Program-made: the position numbers and the translations under genes | In this document: in pieces, positions 7,296 through 14,921 of the stretch | Layout of the letters: every line of letters begins with the position of its first letter | Numbering within the stretch: the stretch's first letter is position 1 | The notes under the pieces: model-generated | What the model was told of the DNA's origin: nothing | Databases searched by the model: none | The model's input: the letters and a program-made list of their open reading frames with translations, nothing else | DNA from: JASFYU01 sp045046905 | Lineage (GTDB): Bacteria > Bacteroidota > Bacteroidia > Flavobacteriales > Flavobacteriaceae | Length of the DNA: 21,004 nucleotides | Assembly (NCBI GenBank): GCA_045046905.1 | Contig: JASFYU010000151.1 | Span: 1 to 21,004 of the forward strand | Direction of reading: 5' to 3'

Positions 7296-8537
7296 TCACT
7301 TCTCAAATTCTTTGAGGGTTTTCGAGATAATCGATATACAATCTAATTGTTGTTGCCTATTCATTACCAAGGGGGGCGCAAAGCGAATGATATTACCATG
7401 TGTGGGTTTGGCCAAAAGGCCATTATTTTTAAGGGCCATACATATGTTCCAAGCGGTCGAACTATCTTCGGAATCATTGATAACAATAGCGTTCAACAAC
7501 CCTTTACCCCTTACCAAGTTGACCAAACTGGTCTCTCCGATTAATTTCTCCATTTCGGTTCTGAACAATTTTCCTAATTCGTCTGCATTCTCTGCTAGGT
7601 TCTCTTCTTTCACAACCTCTAGTGCTGCGATGGCTACAGCTGATGCCAAGGGGTTGCCTCCAAAGGTAGAGCCGTGATTTCCAGGGCGTATGACCTCCAT
7701 GATTTCAGTATCGGCCAGTACTGCAGATACGGGTAATACGCCTCCTGATAGTGCTTTTCCTAAAATCAAGACATCAGGTTTAATACCTGCATGGTCCACA
7801 GCCAAAAGTTTTCCTGTACGAGCAACTCCGGTCTGAACCTCATCGGCTATAAACAGTACATTTCTTTCTTGACATAAGTCATATGCTTCTTTGATATAAT
7901 GGTCATCAGGAACGTAAACTCCGGCCTCCCCTTGAATAGGCTCCACTAAAAATGCGGCTACATTGTCATCTTTAAGGGCCTCACGCAAGGCATTGATGTC
8001 ATTGTATCGTATTGAAACTATACCTGGGGTGAACGGACCGAAATTTTCTGTAGCTATCGGATCATTTGAAGCAGAAATAATAGTGATTGTTCTACCATGA
8101 AAATTATTTTGGCAAACGATAATTTTAGCTTGATCGGTGTGAATACCCTTCTTTTCATAGCCCCATTTTCGAGCAAGTTTGATGGCCGTTTCAACAGCCT
8201 CAGAACCCGTATTCATTGGCAATACCCGATCATACCCAAAATACTCAGTGACATATTTTTCATATTTTCCGAGCATATCATTATAAAAAGCCCTCGAAGT
8301 AAGCGTCAGCTTTTCTGCCTGTTCTGTTAATGCTCTTATTATCTTAGGGTGGCAATGTCCTTGATTCACCGCAGAATAGGCAGATAGGAAATCATAATAT
8401 TTTCTCCCCTCTACGTCCCAAACGTAGACACCTTCTCCCCTACTTAAAACTACAGGTAAAGGGTGATAATTTTGAGCACCGTATTTTTGCTCCAATGCAA
8501 TAGCATCTTCAGAAGTGATTCTTTCTAAGACCGACAT
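7296..8537 (-). CDS. rocD: Ornithine aminotransferase (ornithine--oxo-acid transaminase)
   Basis: A 413-residue class-III PLP aminotransferase that moves the delta-amino group of L-ornithine to 2-oxoglutarate, giving glutamate 5-semialdehyde, in arginine/ornithine breakdown and proline formation. The N-terminal region YHPLPVVLSRGEGVYVWD (24-41) and YYDFLSAYSAVNQGHCHPKI are characteristic of OAT rather than acetylornithine aminotransferase. The PLP site is complete: NTGSEAVE (109-116), FHGRT (146-150), Glu199 in the EPIQGEAGV segment, DEVQTGVARTGK with Asp232 and Gln235, and Lys261 in LGKALSGG. Length is normal for bacterial RocD. It has no operon partner: a terminator lies downstream and a gap of 401 bp upstream. 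Confidence 0.95.
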   Translation of the reverse strand: MSVLERITSEDAIALEQKYGAQNYHPLPVVLSRGEGVYVWDVEGRKYYDFLSAYSAVNQGHCHPKIIRALTEQAEKLTLTSRAFYNDMLGKYEKYVTEYFGYDRVLPMNTGSEAVETAIKLARKWGYEKKGIHTDQAKIIVCQNNFHGRTITIISASNDPIATENFGPFTPGIVSIRYNDINALREALKDDNVAAFLVEPIQGEAGVYVPDDHYIKEAYDLCQERNVLFIADEVQTGVARTGKLLAVDHAGIKPDVLILGKALSGGVLPVSAVLADTEIMEVIRPGNHGSTFGGNPLASAVAIAALEVVKEENLAENADELGKLFRTEMEKLIGETSLVNLVRGKGLLNAIVINDSEDSSTAWNICMALKNNGLLAKPTHGNIIRFAPPLVMNRQQQLDCISIISKTLKEFEK

Positions 8538-8938
8538 GATTAAAAAACTTTAAATAAAACTTTAGCAATTCCTTCTTTGGGAGAGAAATCATCCTAGGCA
8601 GAATAGCAAAATTACTAAATATTTAGTGAATTTATCAGCAAGCTGAATTCGATTAAAAATAGGTCAAGGGATACTAGATTATTCTCTCATCTTTCAAATA
8701 GTCTTTTTGGGTAAGAAGCTATATTCAATAAGCCCAGAAAAGAGACAAGAATAAACAGCTATAAATTCATCAGTTGAAGAAATATCAAGGAATTCTGAAC
8801 TTGATAATCAACAACCTCGACCGAAAAGTACAAGGTATGCTTTCGAAAAACATTTTTTATTCCGAGTTATCGGAACAAGGCAAACCCTGCCATAGTAGAC
8901 CTGATATCATATCAAAAGCAAAAAGAAACCCAAAGTCC
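8538..8938. other. 401-bp intergenic spacer between rocD and the fucose cluster
   Basis: No open frame with gene-like content was seen. It contains the probable rocD promoter at its left side. Near the right side TTCCGA-gtta-TCGGAA (8860-8875) is a short hairpin about 65 bp past the fuconate dehydratase stop; no clean T-run follows it, so it is not called as a terminator. The rest is AT-rich and featureless. Confidence 0.5.
8607..8642 (-). promoter_or_regulatory. Candidate rocD promoter overlapped by a palindrome
   Basis: On the minus strand TAATTTTG (8614-8607) matches the Bacteroidota -7 box, with a weak -33-like CTTG (8642-8639) 24 bp upstream, slightly wider than usual. A perfect 14-bp palindrome ACTAAATATTTAGT (8614-8627) lies between the two boxes, where a repressor would block polymerase. 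The predicted leader of about 65 nt is reasonable. No regulator can be named. Confidence 0.3.
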
Positions 8939-10177
8939 TTAGTATACTAATAGATCAGTGCTCATTCCTGCTTCCTCTGGTATGCTATAACACCCATCGG
9001 TAATTTTGACCGGAAATTTAAAATAGGCCTTTAAATGCGGTATATGTTCTAACAATAAAGCAGGGTGCCCTATCGCAATATGGTTGAACAATACCAAATG
9101 CTGATGAATTTGCCCCATATCACCTACATGTGGAACTACTGGGATATTATATTTCTTAGACAACAGACTTATCAGAATAAACTCCGAAACACCTCCTACT
9201 CGAACGGCATCTACTTGATTAAAACCCATACATCCTGAGCGTATGAAATTTTTGAACATCATCTTGTTGGGAACGTGTTCGCCCAGCGCCAATTTTAGCG
9301 ATACTGCATGAGCCAAGTCAACATGAGCCTGTATATCGTCTGGGTGTGTTGGTTCTTCTATCCAAAAAGGATTTAACTCTTTTAGCTTTTCGCAAATTAT
9401 TATGGCTTGTGGCAGGTTCCATTGTTGATTAGCATCGAACATAATGATCGCATTATCACCTGCCGTTTTACGTACTAATCTTGCTCTTCTAATATCTCTA
9501 TCTACCTCTTTTGAACCCACCTTGAGTTTCATGGCCGTAAATCCACTATCCATAGCCTTTTTAATATTAGTGACCACTTTTTCATCACTATAATTGAACC
9601 ACCCTATAGACGTATCATAACCCGGATAACCTGTTTTTAATATTTTTTTTCTTTCTTCTTTTCCTACGCTTTGTTTTGTTAATAAAGTAATGGCTTCCGC
9701 TTTCGTCAATACATCCTCATAGTATGAAAAATCTAAGGTATTGACCAACTCATCGGGCGAAAGGTCTATAAGTAATTTCCATAGTGGAATACCTCTTGAT
9801 TTTGCCCATAGATCGTAACAGGCATTAACAACAGAAGCCAATGCCAAATGTATTACACCCTTATGAGGCCCCAACCACCGAAAGTTTGGATCATCGGCCA
9901 TCGCCTTATAGGTCTCTCCAAAGTTCAACATCAACTCATTGATCTCTTTTCCTTCCACATGCTTTACCAAATAATCGATTGCCCTACACACAAGGTCATT
10001 GCCCAGACCTAAGGTAAAGGCGAGTCCCACGCCTTCTATAGAAGTATCTGTTCGCAGTTTACATATAGCATAAGCATATATAGGAGTGGTGTGTACTGCA
10101 TCGGAACCTGCTCCATTCTCGAGGTCGAATCGAATATCAGATGATTTTCCCTTTCTTATTACCACTGTTTTATTCAT
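8939..10177 (-). CDS. L-fuconate dehydratase (enolase superfamily)
   Basis: A 412-residue enolase-superfamily enzyme of the mandelate racemase group. L-fuconate dehydratase converts L-fuconate to 2-keto-3-deoxy-L-fuconate in the oxidative L-fucose pathway. Catalytic features are all visible: K217-x-K219 in MKLKVG, metal ligands Asp248 (FDANQQW), Glu274 (WIEEPTHPDD) and Glu300 (GEH), Asp323 in QVDAVRVGGV, and His350 in VPHVGDMG; Asp323 and His350 form the usual dyad. The GSDAVHTTPIYAYAI stretch at 24-38, WIEEPT-PDD and the D-x-VRVGGV-E pattern fit FucD rather than rhamnonate or galactonate dehydratases. Bacterial FucD is usually a little longer (about 430-440), so the ends are somewhat short. 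It is the last gene of the operon, 49 bp after a fucosidase, which supports the fucose assignment. No terminator is obvious behind it. Confidence 0.85.
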   Translation of the reverse strand: MNKTVVIRKGKSSDIRFDLENGAGSDAVHTTPIYAYAICKLRTDTSIEGVGLAFTLGLGNDLVCRAIDYLVKHVEGKEINELMLNFGETYKAMADDPNFRWLGPHKGVIHLALASVVNACYDLWAKSRGIPLWKLLIDLSPDELVNTLDFSYYEDVLTKAEAITLLTKQSVGKEERKKILKTGYPGYDTSIGWFNYSDEKVVTNIKKAMDSGFTAMKLKVGSKEVDRDIRRARLVRKTAGDNAIIMFDANQQWNLPQAIIICEKLKELNPFWIEEPTHPDDIQAHVDLAHAVSLKLALGEHVPNKMMFKNFIRSGCMGFNQVDAVRVGGVSEFILISLLSKKYNIPVVPHVGDMGQIHQHLVLFNHIAIGHPALLLEHIPHLKAYFKFPVKITDGCYSIPEEAGMSTDLLVY

Positions 10178-10226
10178 ATCTTAAGTCCATATACGGACAG
10201 CTTTAAAGGTTCATTAAAACGCTCTA

Positions 10227-11606
10227 CTAGTAGTTTATCCTTTGTATTACATCGATAATCTGAGCCTGCTTATTCAGTTCCAAAACAATTACTGAAGCAA
10301 TATCATCTGGCAGGATTTCTGGTAAATTGATTGTAAAGGACTCTCGGCCCTGATCCACTTGTACCGATGTATTTCCATCCAAGAAATAGGCTTTTTTAAT
10401 TTTTATTCCCTTGACAAAAGGCAATGTTATAGATTTGTTTTCTCCATTGAACAAGTGCAGATAAATTTTATTGTCCTTATGCGTACTCACCATTCGTTTG
10501 GTTGGTAGGTATGGTCCTCCGTGAGTCTCATACACCGATTCTCCATTTATGTTTAACCAATCGCCCATTTCCTTTAGACGGTCTATTTGACGTTGCTCTA
10601 TGCGACCATCGGCCATTGGACCAACATTGAACAAAAGATTGCCATCGCCACCAACAGTTTGCAAGAGCGTTTGTATGCATTCTTTTTTTGACTTCATTTT
10701 ATCATTGGCCTTCCATGCCCATTGTTCGCCGATGGTCATACAGGTCTCCCAGGTATTTTTATTATCAAATTTCCCTACCTCCTGTTCTGGAGTAGCATAA
10801 TCTCCGGCAAATTGAGCGCTTTTTGTGGTACCTGACATACCTTCACGACCTTTATCTACTCTGTTATTTATCAGAATATCATCTTTTAATCCTCTTACAT
10901 ATTGGTATAAGTCCATTCCCATTTCATGGGTCCAAGCCCATTCCCATTCCCCATCAAACCAAATAAAGGCAGGGTCATAGTTCTCTATCAATTCTTTTAA
11001 CTGATTTTTGATAAAGACAATATAGTTGTCCATTTTCTTTTTGATCTCTGGGTCCTTTATGACTCTTTCATCATGAAAAGTGTAATCGTCCGACGGATAA
11101 ACCACTGGGTAATCTGCGTGACGCCAATCACAAATAGAATAGTACGCTCCAAAAACAATTCCCTGCTTTTTGCATTCGTCCACAAGCTGCTGTAATACAC
11201 CTTTGCCATAGGGCGTATTGGCCATATCATAATCGGTATAGGCACTATCCCATAAAGAGAACCCATCGTGATGCCTTGTGGTCAAGACTATATACTTCAT
11301 ACCTGCATCCTTGGCTGCTTTAACCCATGCTTTTGCATTGAACAAAACCGGATTAAATTCCTTATACAGATTATCGTATTCTTCAATGGGCACGTTTCTT
11401 CCCCTAGACCAACCAATTTCTGTTCCTCTGAGAGTCACTGGGCCCCAATGGATAAACATTCCAAATCGCAAATCTTTAAATTTTTTCAGCGCTTCTTTAT
11501 TTGTTTTTAGATCCGGGTTGGCCTCTCCGCCTCCTGAGTGTTGTGCTTCTACAGAATAGACCAATAGAAAAGCCATGGACAACATTACTAGTTTTATCGA
11601 TTTCAT
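10227..11606 (-). CDS. Alpha-L-fucosidase, glycoside hydrolase family 29 (first copy)
   Basis: A 459-residue exported retaining fucosidase. The start is taken as ATG 11604-11606 because it directly precedes a signal peptide (MKSIKLVMLSMAFLL, cleavage near VEAQ at about 22). The frame runs 24 codons further upstream, but into the end of the neighbouring gene and with no export logic. GH29 motifs: FGMFIHWG (48-55), TTRHHDGFSLWDS (109-121), the nucleophile Asp218 in FIWFDGEWE, acid/base candidates Glu274/Glu276 in TPEQEVG, and NVGPMADGRI. A short beta-sandwich fills the C-terminal 80 residues. It would release terminal L-fucose in the periplasm after desulfation. It is 25 bp behind the Gfo/Idh/MocA gene and 49 bp before fuconate dehydratase. 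Its regiospecificity (alpha-1,2/3/4/6) cannot be told. Confidence 0.93.
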   Translation of the reverse strand: MKSIKLVMLSMAFLLVYSVEAQHSGGGEANPDLKTNKEALKKFKDLRFGMFIHWGPVTLRGTEIGWSRGRNVPIEEYDNLYKEFNPVLFNAKAWVKAAKDAGMKYIVLTTRHHDGFSLWDSAYTDYDMANTPYGKGVLQQLVDECKKQGIVFGAYYSICDWRHADYPVVYPSDDYTFHDERVIKDPEIKKKMDNYIVFIKNQLKELIENYDPAFIWFDGEWEWAWTHEMGMDLYQYVRGLKDDILINNRVDKGREGMSGTTKSAQFAGDYATPEQEVGKFDNKNTWETCMTIGEQWAWKANDKMKSKKECIQTLLQTVGGDGNLLFNVGPMADGRIEQRQIDRLKEMGDWLNINGESVYETHGGPYLPTKRMVSTHKDNKIYLHLFNGENKSITLPFVKGIKIKKAYFLDGNTSVQVDQGRESFTINLPEILPDDIASVIVLELNKQAQIIDVIQRINY

Positions 11607-11631
11607 AATTATAATTATTTTAACATTTAGA

Positions 11632-12708
11632 TTATTGAATAGTTGAAATATCAACCCCGCCTTTCTCACTCGAAACATAGGCCGCTTCTACTAATTTCAT
11701 CGTATTATATGCATCTTCAGTATTATGAGGAAGAGGTACGTTTTTATCCAAAACATGTCTTTGAAGCACTGCCATGGTCCCCACAAAAGCATCAGGAAAC
11801 CACCTTCCTTTAATTTTAATTTCTTTCCATTTCTTTTGTCCTTTACCCAACAGCATGTATTCAAATTTGGAAGGAAGACCCTTGGGGTAATCCAAGGACA
11901 GGCCTATTCTTATTTTAATAGCTCCTTTTGTTCCTTCGATCTTAAGATAGGACCGTTGGTGTTGCAAGCCGAATTCATGCCCGTGGTTGGCAATAACCCT
12001 GGCTTGGATATGAGCATCGTAATCTAATATCATGGTGGTTCTAGTAGAAGCTAAATCAGTCATTTTTGGATGCTTCCTTGTACTAGCATATATTTTTTGG
12101 GGGTCACCCAGAAAACTGCGGATCAAATCAAGATAATGTATGCTGTGATATAGGATTTCTACTCTGGGCAATTGAAACAAAAATTCCCATAAAGGCCATG
12201 GGGTATATGCGCAGAGCATAATTTCAATATCGTACACCTCTCCTAACAAGCCTTTATCGACCATTTCTCTTGCTGCTATGATATAAGGAGCATACCTCAT
12301 TTGAAAATTTACCGCCGAAATCAATCTTTTTCTTTTACAGATTTCCAATATTCGTTCTGCCTCCTCTAGGTTTTCTCCCATAGGTTTTTGAATCAATACA
12401 GGAGAACCATCGGGTAATTGTTCCAGTATTTCACAATGAAGGCTTGCCGGTAGCGCCAAATCATATACTGCATTGTATTTTTTTCCGTCGGCTATCAATT
12501 CCGAAAGTGAATCATATACCTTTTCAACATGGCCGAATTCTTCTTTTAAAGCTTCTGCCTTTCTCTTTATTTTATCATAAATGCCCTTTACCTTAAAATT
12601 TGCCTGATTATAGGCTGGTAAATGGGCATCTTTTACGATGCCCCCTGCCCCTATAATGACTATGGGTAATGGGTTTGAGGGCAATTCTACTTGTTGTTTT
12701 AAATTCAT
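11632..12708 (-). CDS. Gfo/Idh/MocA-family NAD(P)-dependent oxidoreductase
   Basis: A 358-residue cytoplasmic dehydrogenase with an N-terminal Rossmann fold (IVIIGAGGIVKDAHLPAY, 16-33) and the C-terminal sugar-binding domain beginning near residue 135. The usual EKP motif is QKP here (107-109, LIQKPMGEN); Lys108, which normally contacts substrate and cofactor, is kept. YHSIHYLDLIRSFLG (187-201) supplies the catalytic histidine region. Family members oxidise or reduce sugars, inositols and amino sugars. In this operon, between the sulfatase and the fucosidase and ahead of fuconate dehydratase, it is the only dehydrogenase present and may oxidise L-fucose or a related sugar, but that is inference; an SDR enzyme normally does this step. 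It lies 5 bp after the sulfatase gene, so is surely co-transcribed. Confidence 0.88.
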   Translation of the reverse strand: MNLKQQVELPSNPLPIVIIGAGGIVKDAHLPAYNQANFKVKGIYDKIKRKAEALKEEFGHVEKVYDSLSELIADGKKYNAVYDLALPASLHCEILEQLPDGSPVLIQKPMGENLEEAERILEICKRKRLISAVNFQMRYAPYIIAAREMVDKGLLGEVYDIEIMLCAYTPWPLWEFLFQLPRVEILYHSIHYLDLIRSFLGDPQKIYASTRKHPKMTDLASTRTTMILDYDAHIQARVIANHGHEFGLQHQRSYLKIEGTKGAIKIRIGLSLDYPKGLPSKFEYMLLGKGQKKWKEIKIKGRWFPDAFVGTMAVLQRHVLDKNVPLPHNTEDAYNTMKLVEAAYVSSEKGGVDISTIQ

Positions 12709-12713
12709 GACGA

Positions 12714-14246
12714 CTAACGATTACTATATCCTTTATCTTTATATTGGTTTAGCAAGGTGGCCAACTCCGCTACTTTTTCAGGGAATTCTGCATAGCGATT
12801 GCTTTCCTCAAAAGGGTCTTCCGATATTTTATAAAGCTGCCCTTCTGTCTCCACAGGAATTCCCTCTATCTTTAGATTATTACTGAACCCTCCAGAGTCT
12901 TTCCCTAAAATTAATTTCCATTCTCCTTTTCGTATGGCGAACGTACCGTTTATTGAATGATGAATTATATCTTTCCTTATCGGTTTGTCATTTCCAAAAA
13001 GAATAGGTGATATATCATAACTATCCTCCATGTTTCCCATATCATTTGAAATTCCTAAAATAGAGGCAATGGAAGCAATAATATCTGTGAGTCCAATAAC
13101 TTTATTACTTACCGTGTTAGCCTTAACTTTTTCGGGCCAAGAAACTATGAATGGCACTCGGTGTCCCCCTTCCCAAATATCCGCCTTCATTCCTTTCCAG
13201 GGTCTGCTTGGATCATGACCATACTTTTTAACGGAACCGATACTCCCTCCCATATCAGTTCCGTCTCTCTGAGGCGAACCATTATCAGAAGTAAAAATCA
13301 GTAGGGTATTATTAAATTGACCTGCCTTTTTTAGGGCATCTACAATTTGACCTACCGACCAATCCACTTCATGTACAAAATCACCATATGGGCCCGCTTT
13401 GCTTTTTCCTTTAAAATCTGCAGTAGGGGCAATCGGTGTATGTGGAGCTGTTAAAGCAAAATACAGGAAGAAAGGTTGATTGGTCCGAGATTGTTCTTCA
13501 ATATATTTTACGGCCTTATTTGTGATTGCAGGCATCACTTTATCAAGTTGCCAATCCTTAGACATCGGCCCTGGCCCTCCATACATGTCCTCAGGTTTTA
13601 ATTGGTCCGGAATTCTTGTTAGCCTATTATTTTCAAAAAACGTGTAAGGGGCGAAATTGGGTACATCATCACCAAAATAATAATCGAAACCGGCTTCCAA
13701 TGGCCCACCTCCAAGAGGTTTTGAGAAATCGATTTTCTTCCAAAGGTCATTTCTTCCTTTAAGCCCGTAATCTCCAATAGGAATGGTATCGTTCATATAG
13801 CCATCACCTTGATTTGATGGCCATTTCCAACCCAAATGCCATTTTCCAATACATGCCGTCGTGTAATTTTTTTTCTTCAACATCTTGGGTATTGTATGCC
13901 TGTCTGGTGCTATTAATGGCTTATCCCACATCCATAGAACGCTATTTTTTAGATCTGTACGCCAAGCATATTGTCCTGTCAGCAAGCTATATCGGGTAGG
14001 TGTACATACGCTACTAGGGGTATGTGCATCTGTAAATCGCATCCCTCCTTTTGCCAAACCATCAATATTGGGGGTCGGTATTTTAGATTCAGAATTGTAC
14101 ACCTGGGGATCGCCATAGCCCAGATCATCTGCCAGAATTATTATAATATTTGGTTGGGTTCCTTTTTCTTTTTCAGTGCAAGAAGTACTAATTACCAGTA
14201 TGGCAAAAAGCAGTATTGGCCTCTTTAAAAGAAATTGTACTCTCAT
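12714..14246 (-). CDS. Sulfatase (family S1, formylglycine-dependent), lipoprotein
   Basis: A 510-residue type-I sulfatase. The N-terminus has a lipobox (ISTSC, Cys23), so it is probably anchored on the periplasmic or outer-membrane face. The active site is complete: Asp40-Asp41 (ILADDLGYGD); the maturation motif C-T-P-T-R at 81-85, in which Cys81 becomes formylglycine; Lys135 and His137 in GKWHLG; His269 in APHTPIAP; Asp321-Asn322 in TSDNGSP; and Lys351 in PWKGMKADIWEGGHRVP. Overall it is most like arylsulfatase A and GalNAc-sulfatase relatives. Maturation needs an anaerobic-type sulfatase-maturating enzyme encoded elsewhere. Its place in a fucose operon suggests sulfated fucose (fucoidan-like) or sulfated galactose as substrate, but subfamily and regiospecificity cannot be fixed by eye. 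Gaps of 3 and 5 bp to its neighbours indicate tight co-expression. Confidence 0.93.
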   Translation of the reverse strand: MRVQFLLKRPILLFAILVISTSCTEKEKGTQPNIIIILADDLGYGDPQVYNSESKIPTPNIDGLAKGGMRFTDAHTPSSVCTPTRYSLLTGQYAWRTDLKNSVLWMWDKPLIAPDRHTIPKMLKKKNYTTACIGKWHLGWKWPSNQGDGYMNDTIPIGDYGLKGRNDLWKKIDFSKPLGGGPLEAGFDYYFGDDVPNFAPYTFFENNRLTRIPDQLKPEDMYGGPGPMSKDWQLDKVMPAITNKAVKYIEEQSRTNQPFFLYFALTAPHTPIAPTADFKGKSKAGPYGDFVHEVDWSVGQIVDALKKAGQFNNTLLIFTSDNGSPQRDGTDMGGSIGSVKKYGHDPSRPWKGMKADIWEGGHRVPFIVSWPEKVKANTVSNKVIGLTDIIASIASILGISNDMGNMEDSYDISPILFGNDKPIRKDIIHHSINGTFAIRKGEWKLILGKDSGGFSNNLKIEGIPVETEGQLYKISEDPFEESNRYAEFPEKVAELATLLNQYKDKGYSNR

Positions 14247-14249
14247 TAT

Positions 14250-14912
14250 TTATTTTTTATTGATCAACTCGATTTCTTTCCATTTTTCCACTACCTTCCT
14301 ACTAGAATCCACCTTTTGAAATTTAGCGACATAGTGCTGCCATTCTTCTTCTTCAGGTAAGTTAGACCAACGTTTCCCCTCTTTCTCCAAACTAAAACCG
14401 AGGTCCGTATCCATAATCAAAAAAGCTTGATAACCCCGAAGGTAAATCTCCATATCTCTTATCCCCATGGTATTCATATTATCGATAATTTGCGGCCATA
14501 CCTTGGTATGAACTTCTACATATTCTTTCAACAACCCCGGATCATTCTTGATTTGCAAGGTCATTACCGTTCTTTTATAATTCTCTTTTTTTAGTCCATA
14601 ATGATTAGTTCCCGATTCTTTTTTGAAAATCCGATTCAATATAACCTCTTTATTCAAATCAATAATACCATATTCTTCTTTGATGTACTCCTTACTTTTA
14701 TTCCATAGATGGGTTAGATTCAACTCTGATCGAACATCCAAAATAGCAAAACAAAAAGAATCATTTTGAAAGAGCTCAAAGCTTTCTATTCCAGGGCTCT
14801 CAACAAAATCCTTGACAATTACGCTTTTCAAAGCCAAAGAAATTTGTTTCTCTGTCTCCAAGGTGTTCGCTACTCCGAAACAAAGGCGTTTCATGGTTTC
14901 CTTCATTCTCAT
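14250..14912 (-). CDS. Two-domain RhaM-type mutarotase, probably acting on L-fucose
   Basis: A 220-residue protein, about twice the usual 100-110 of L-rhamnose mutarotase. The C-terminal half (about 113-215) is a typical RhaM-type dimeric alpha/beta-barrel domain: KRTVMTLQIK, EYVEVHTKVWPQIIDNM with the conserved His and Trp-Pro, GIRDMEIYLRG, AFLIMDTD and a C-terminal EKWKEIE. The N-terminal half appears to be a degenerate copy: KRLCFGV (8-14) aligns with KRTVMTL, and GIESFELFQNDSFCFAILDV (41-60) aligns with GIRDMEIYLRGYQAFLIMDT, but the His/Trp-Pro segment is lost. RhaM enzymes interconvert alpha and beta anomers of 6-deoxysugars; in this cluster the substrate is more likely L-fucose than rhamnose. 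It is 9 bp behind the symporter and 3 bp ahead of the sulfatase. ATG 14894-14892 (MKRLCFGV) is an equally good start. Confidence 0.82.
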   Translation of the reverse strand: MRMKETMKRLCFGVANTLETEKQISLALKSVIVKDFVESPGIESFELFQNDSFCFAILDVRSELNLTHLWNKSKEYIKEEYGIIDLNKEVILNRIFKKESGTNHYGLKKENYKRTVMTLQIKNDPGLLKEYVEVHTKVWPQIIDNMNTMGIRDMEIYLRGYQAFLIMDTDLGFSLEKEGKRWSNLPEEEEWQHYVAKFQKVDSSRKVVEKWKEIELINKK

Positions 14913-14921
14913 TCTTCTATA

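Noticed and set aside
8860..8875. Short hairpin as terminator of the fuconate dehydratase operon
   Set aside because: Only a 6-bp stem, followed on the minus strand by A-rich rather than T-rich sequence.
11607..11678. Longer start for the first GH29 fucosidase
   Set aside because: The extra 24 residues overlap the end of the upstream gene and would bury the obvious signal peptide that begins at 11606.
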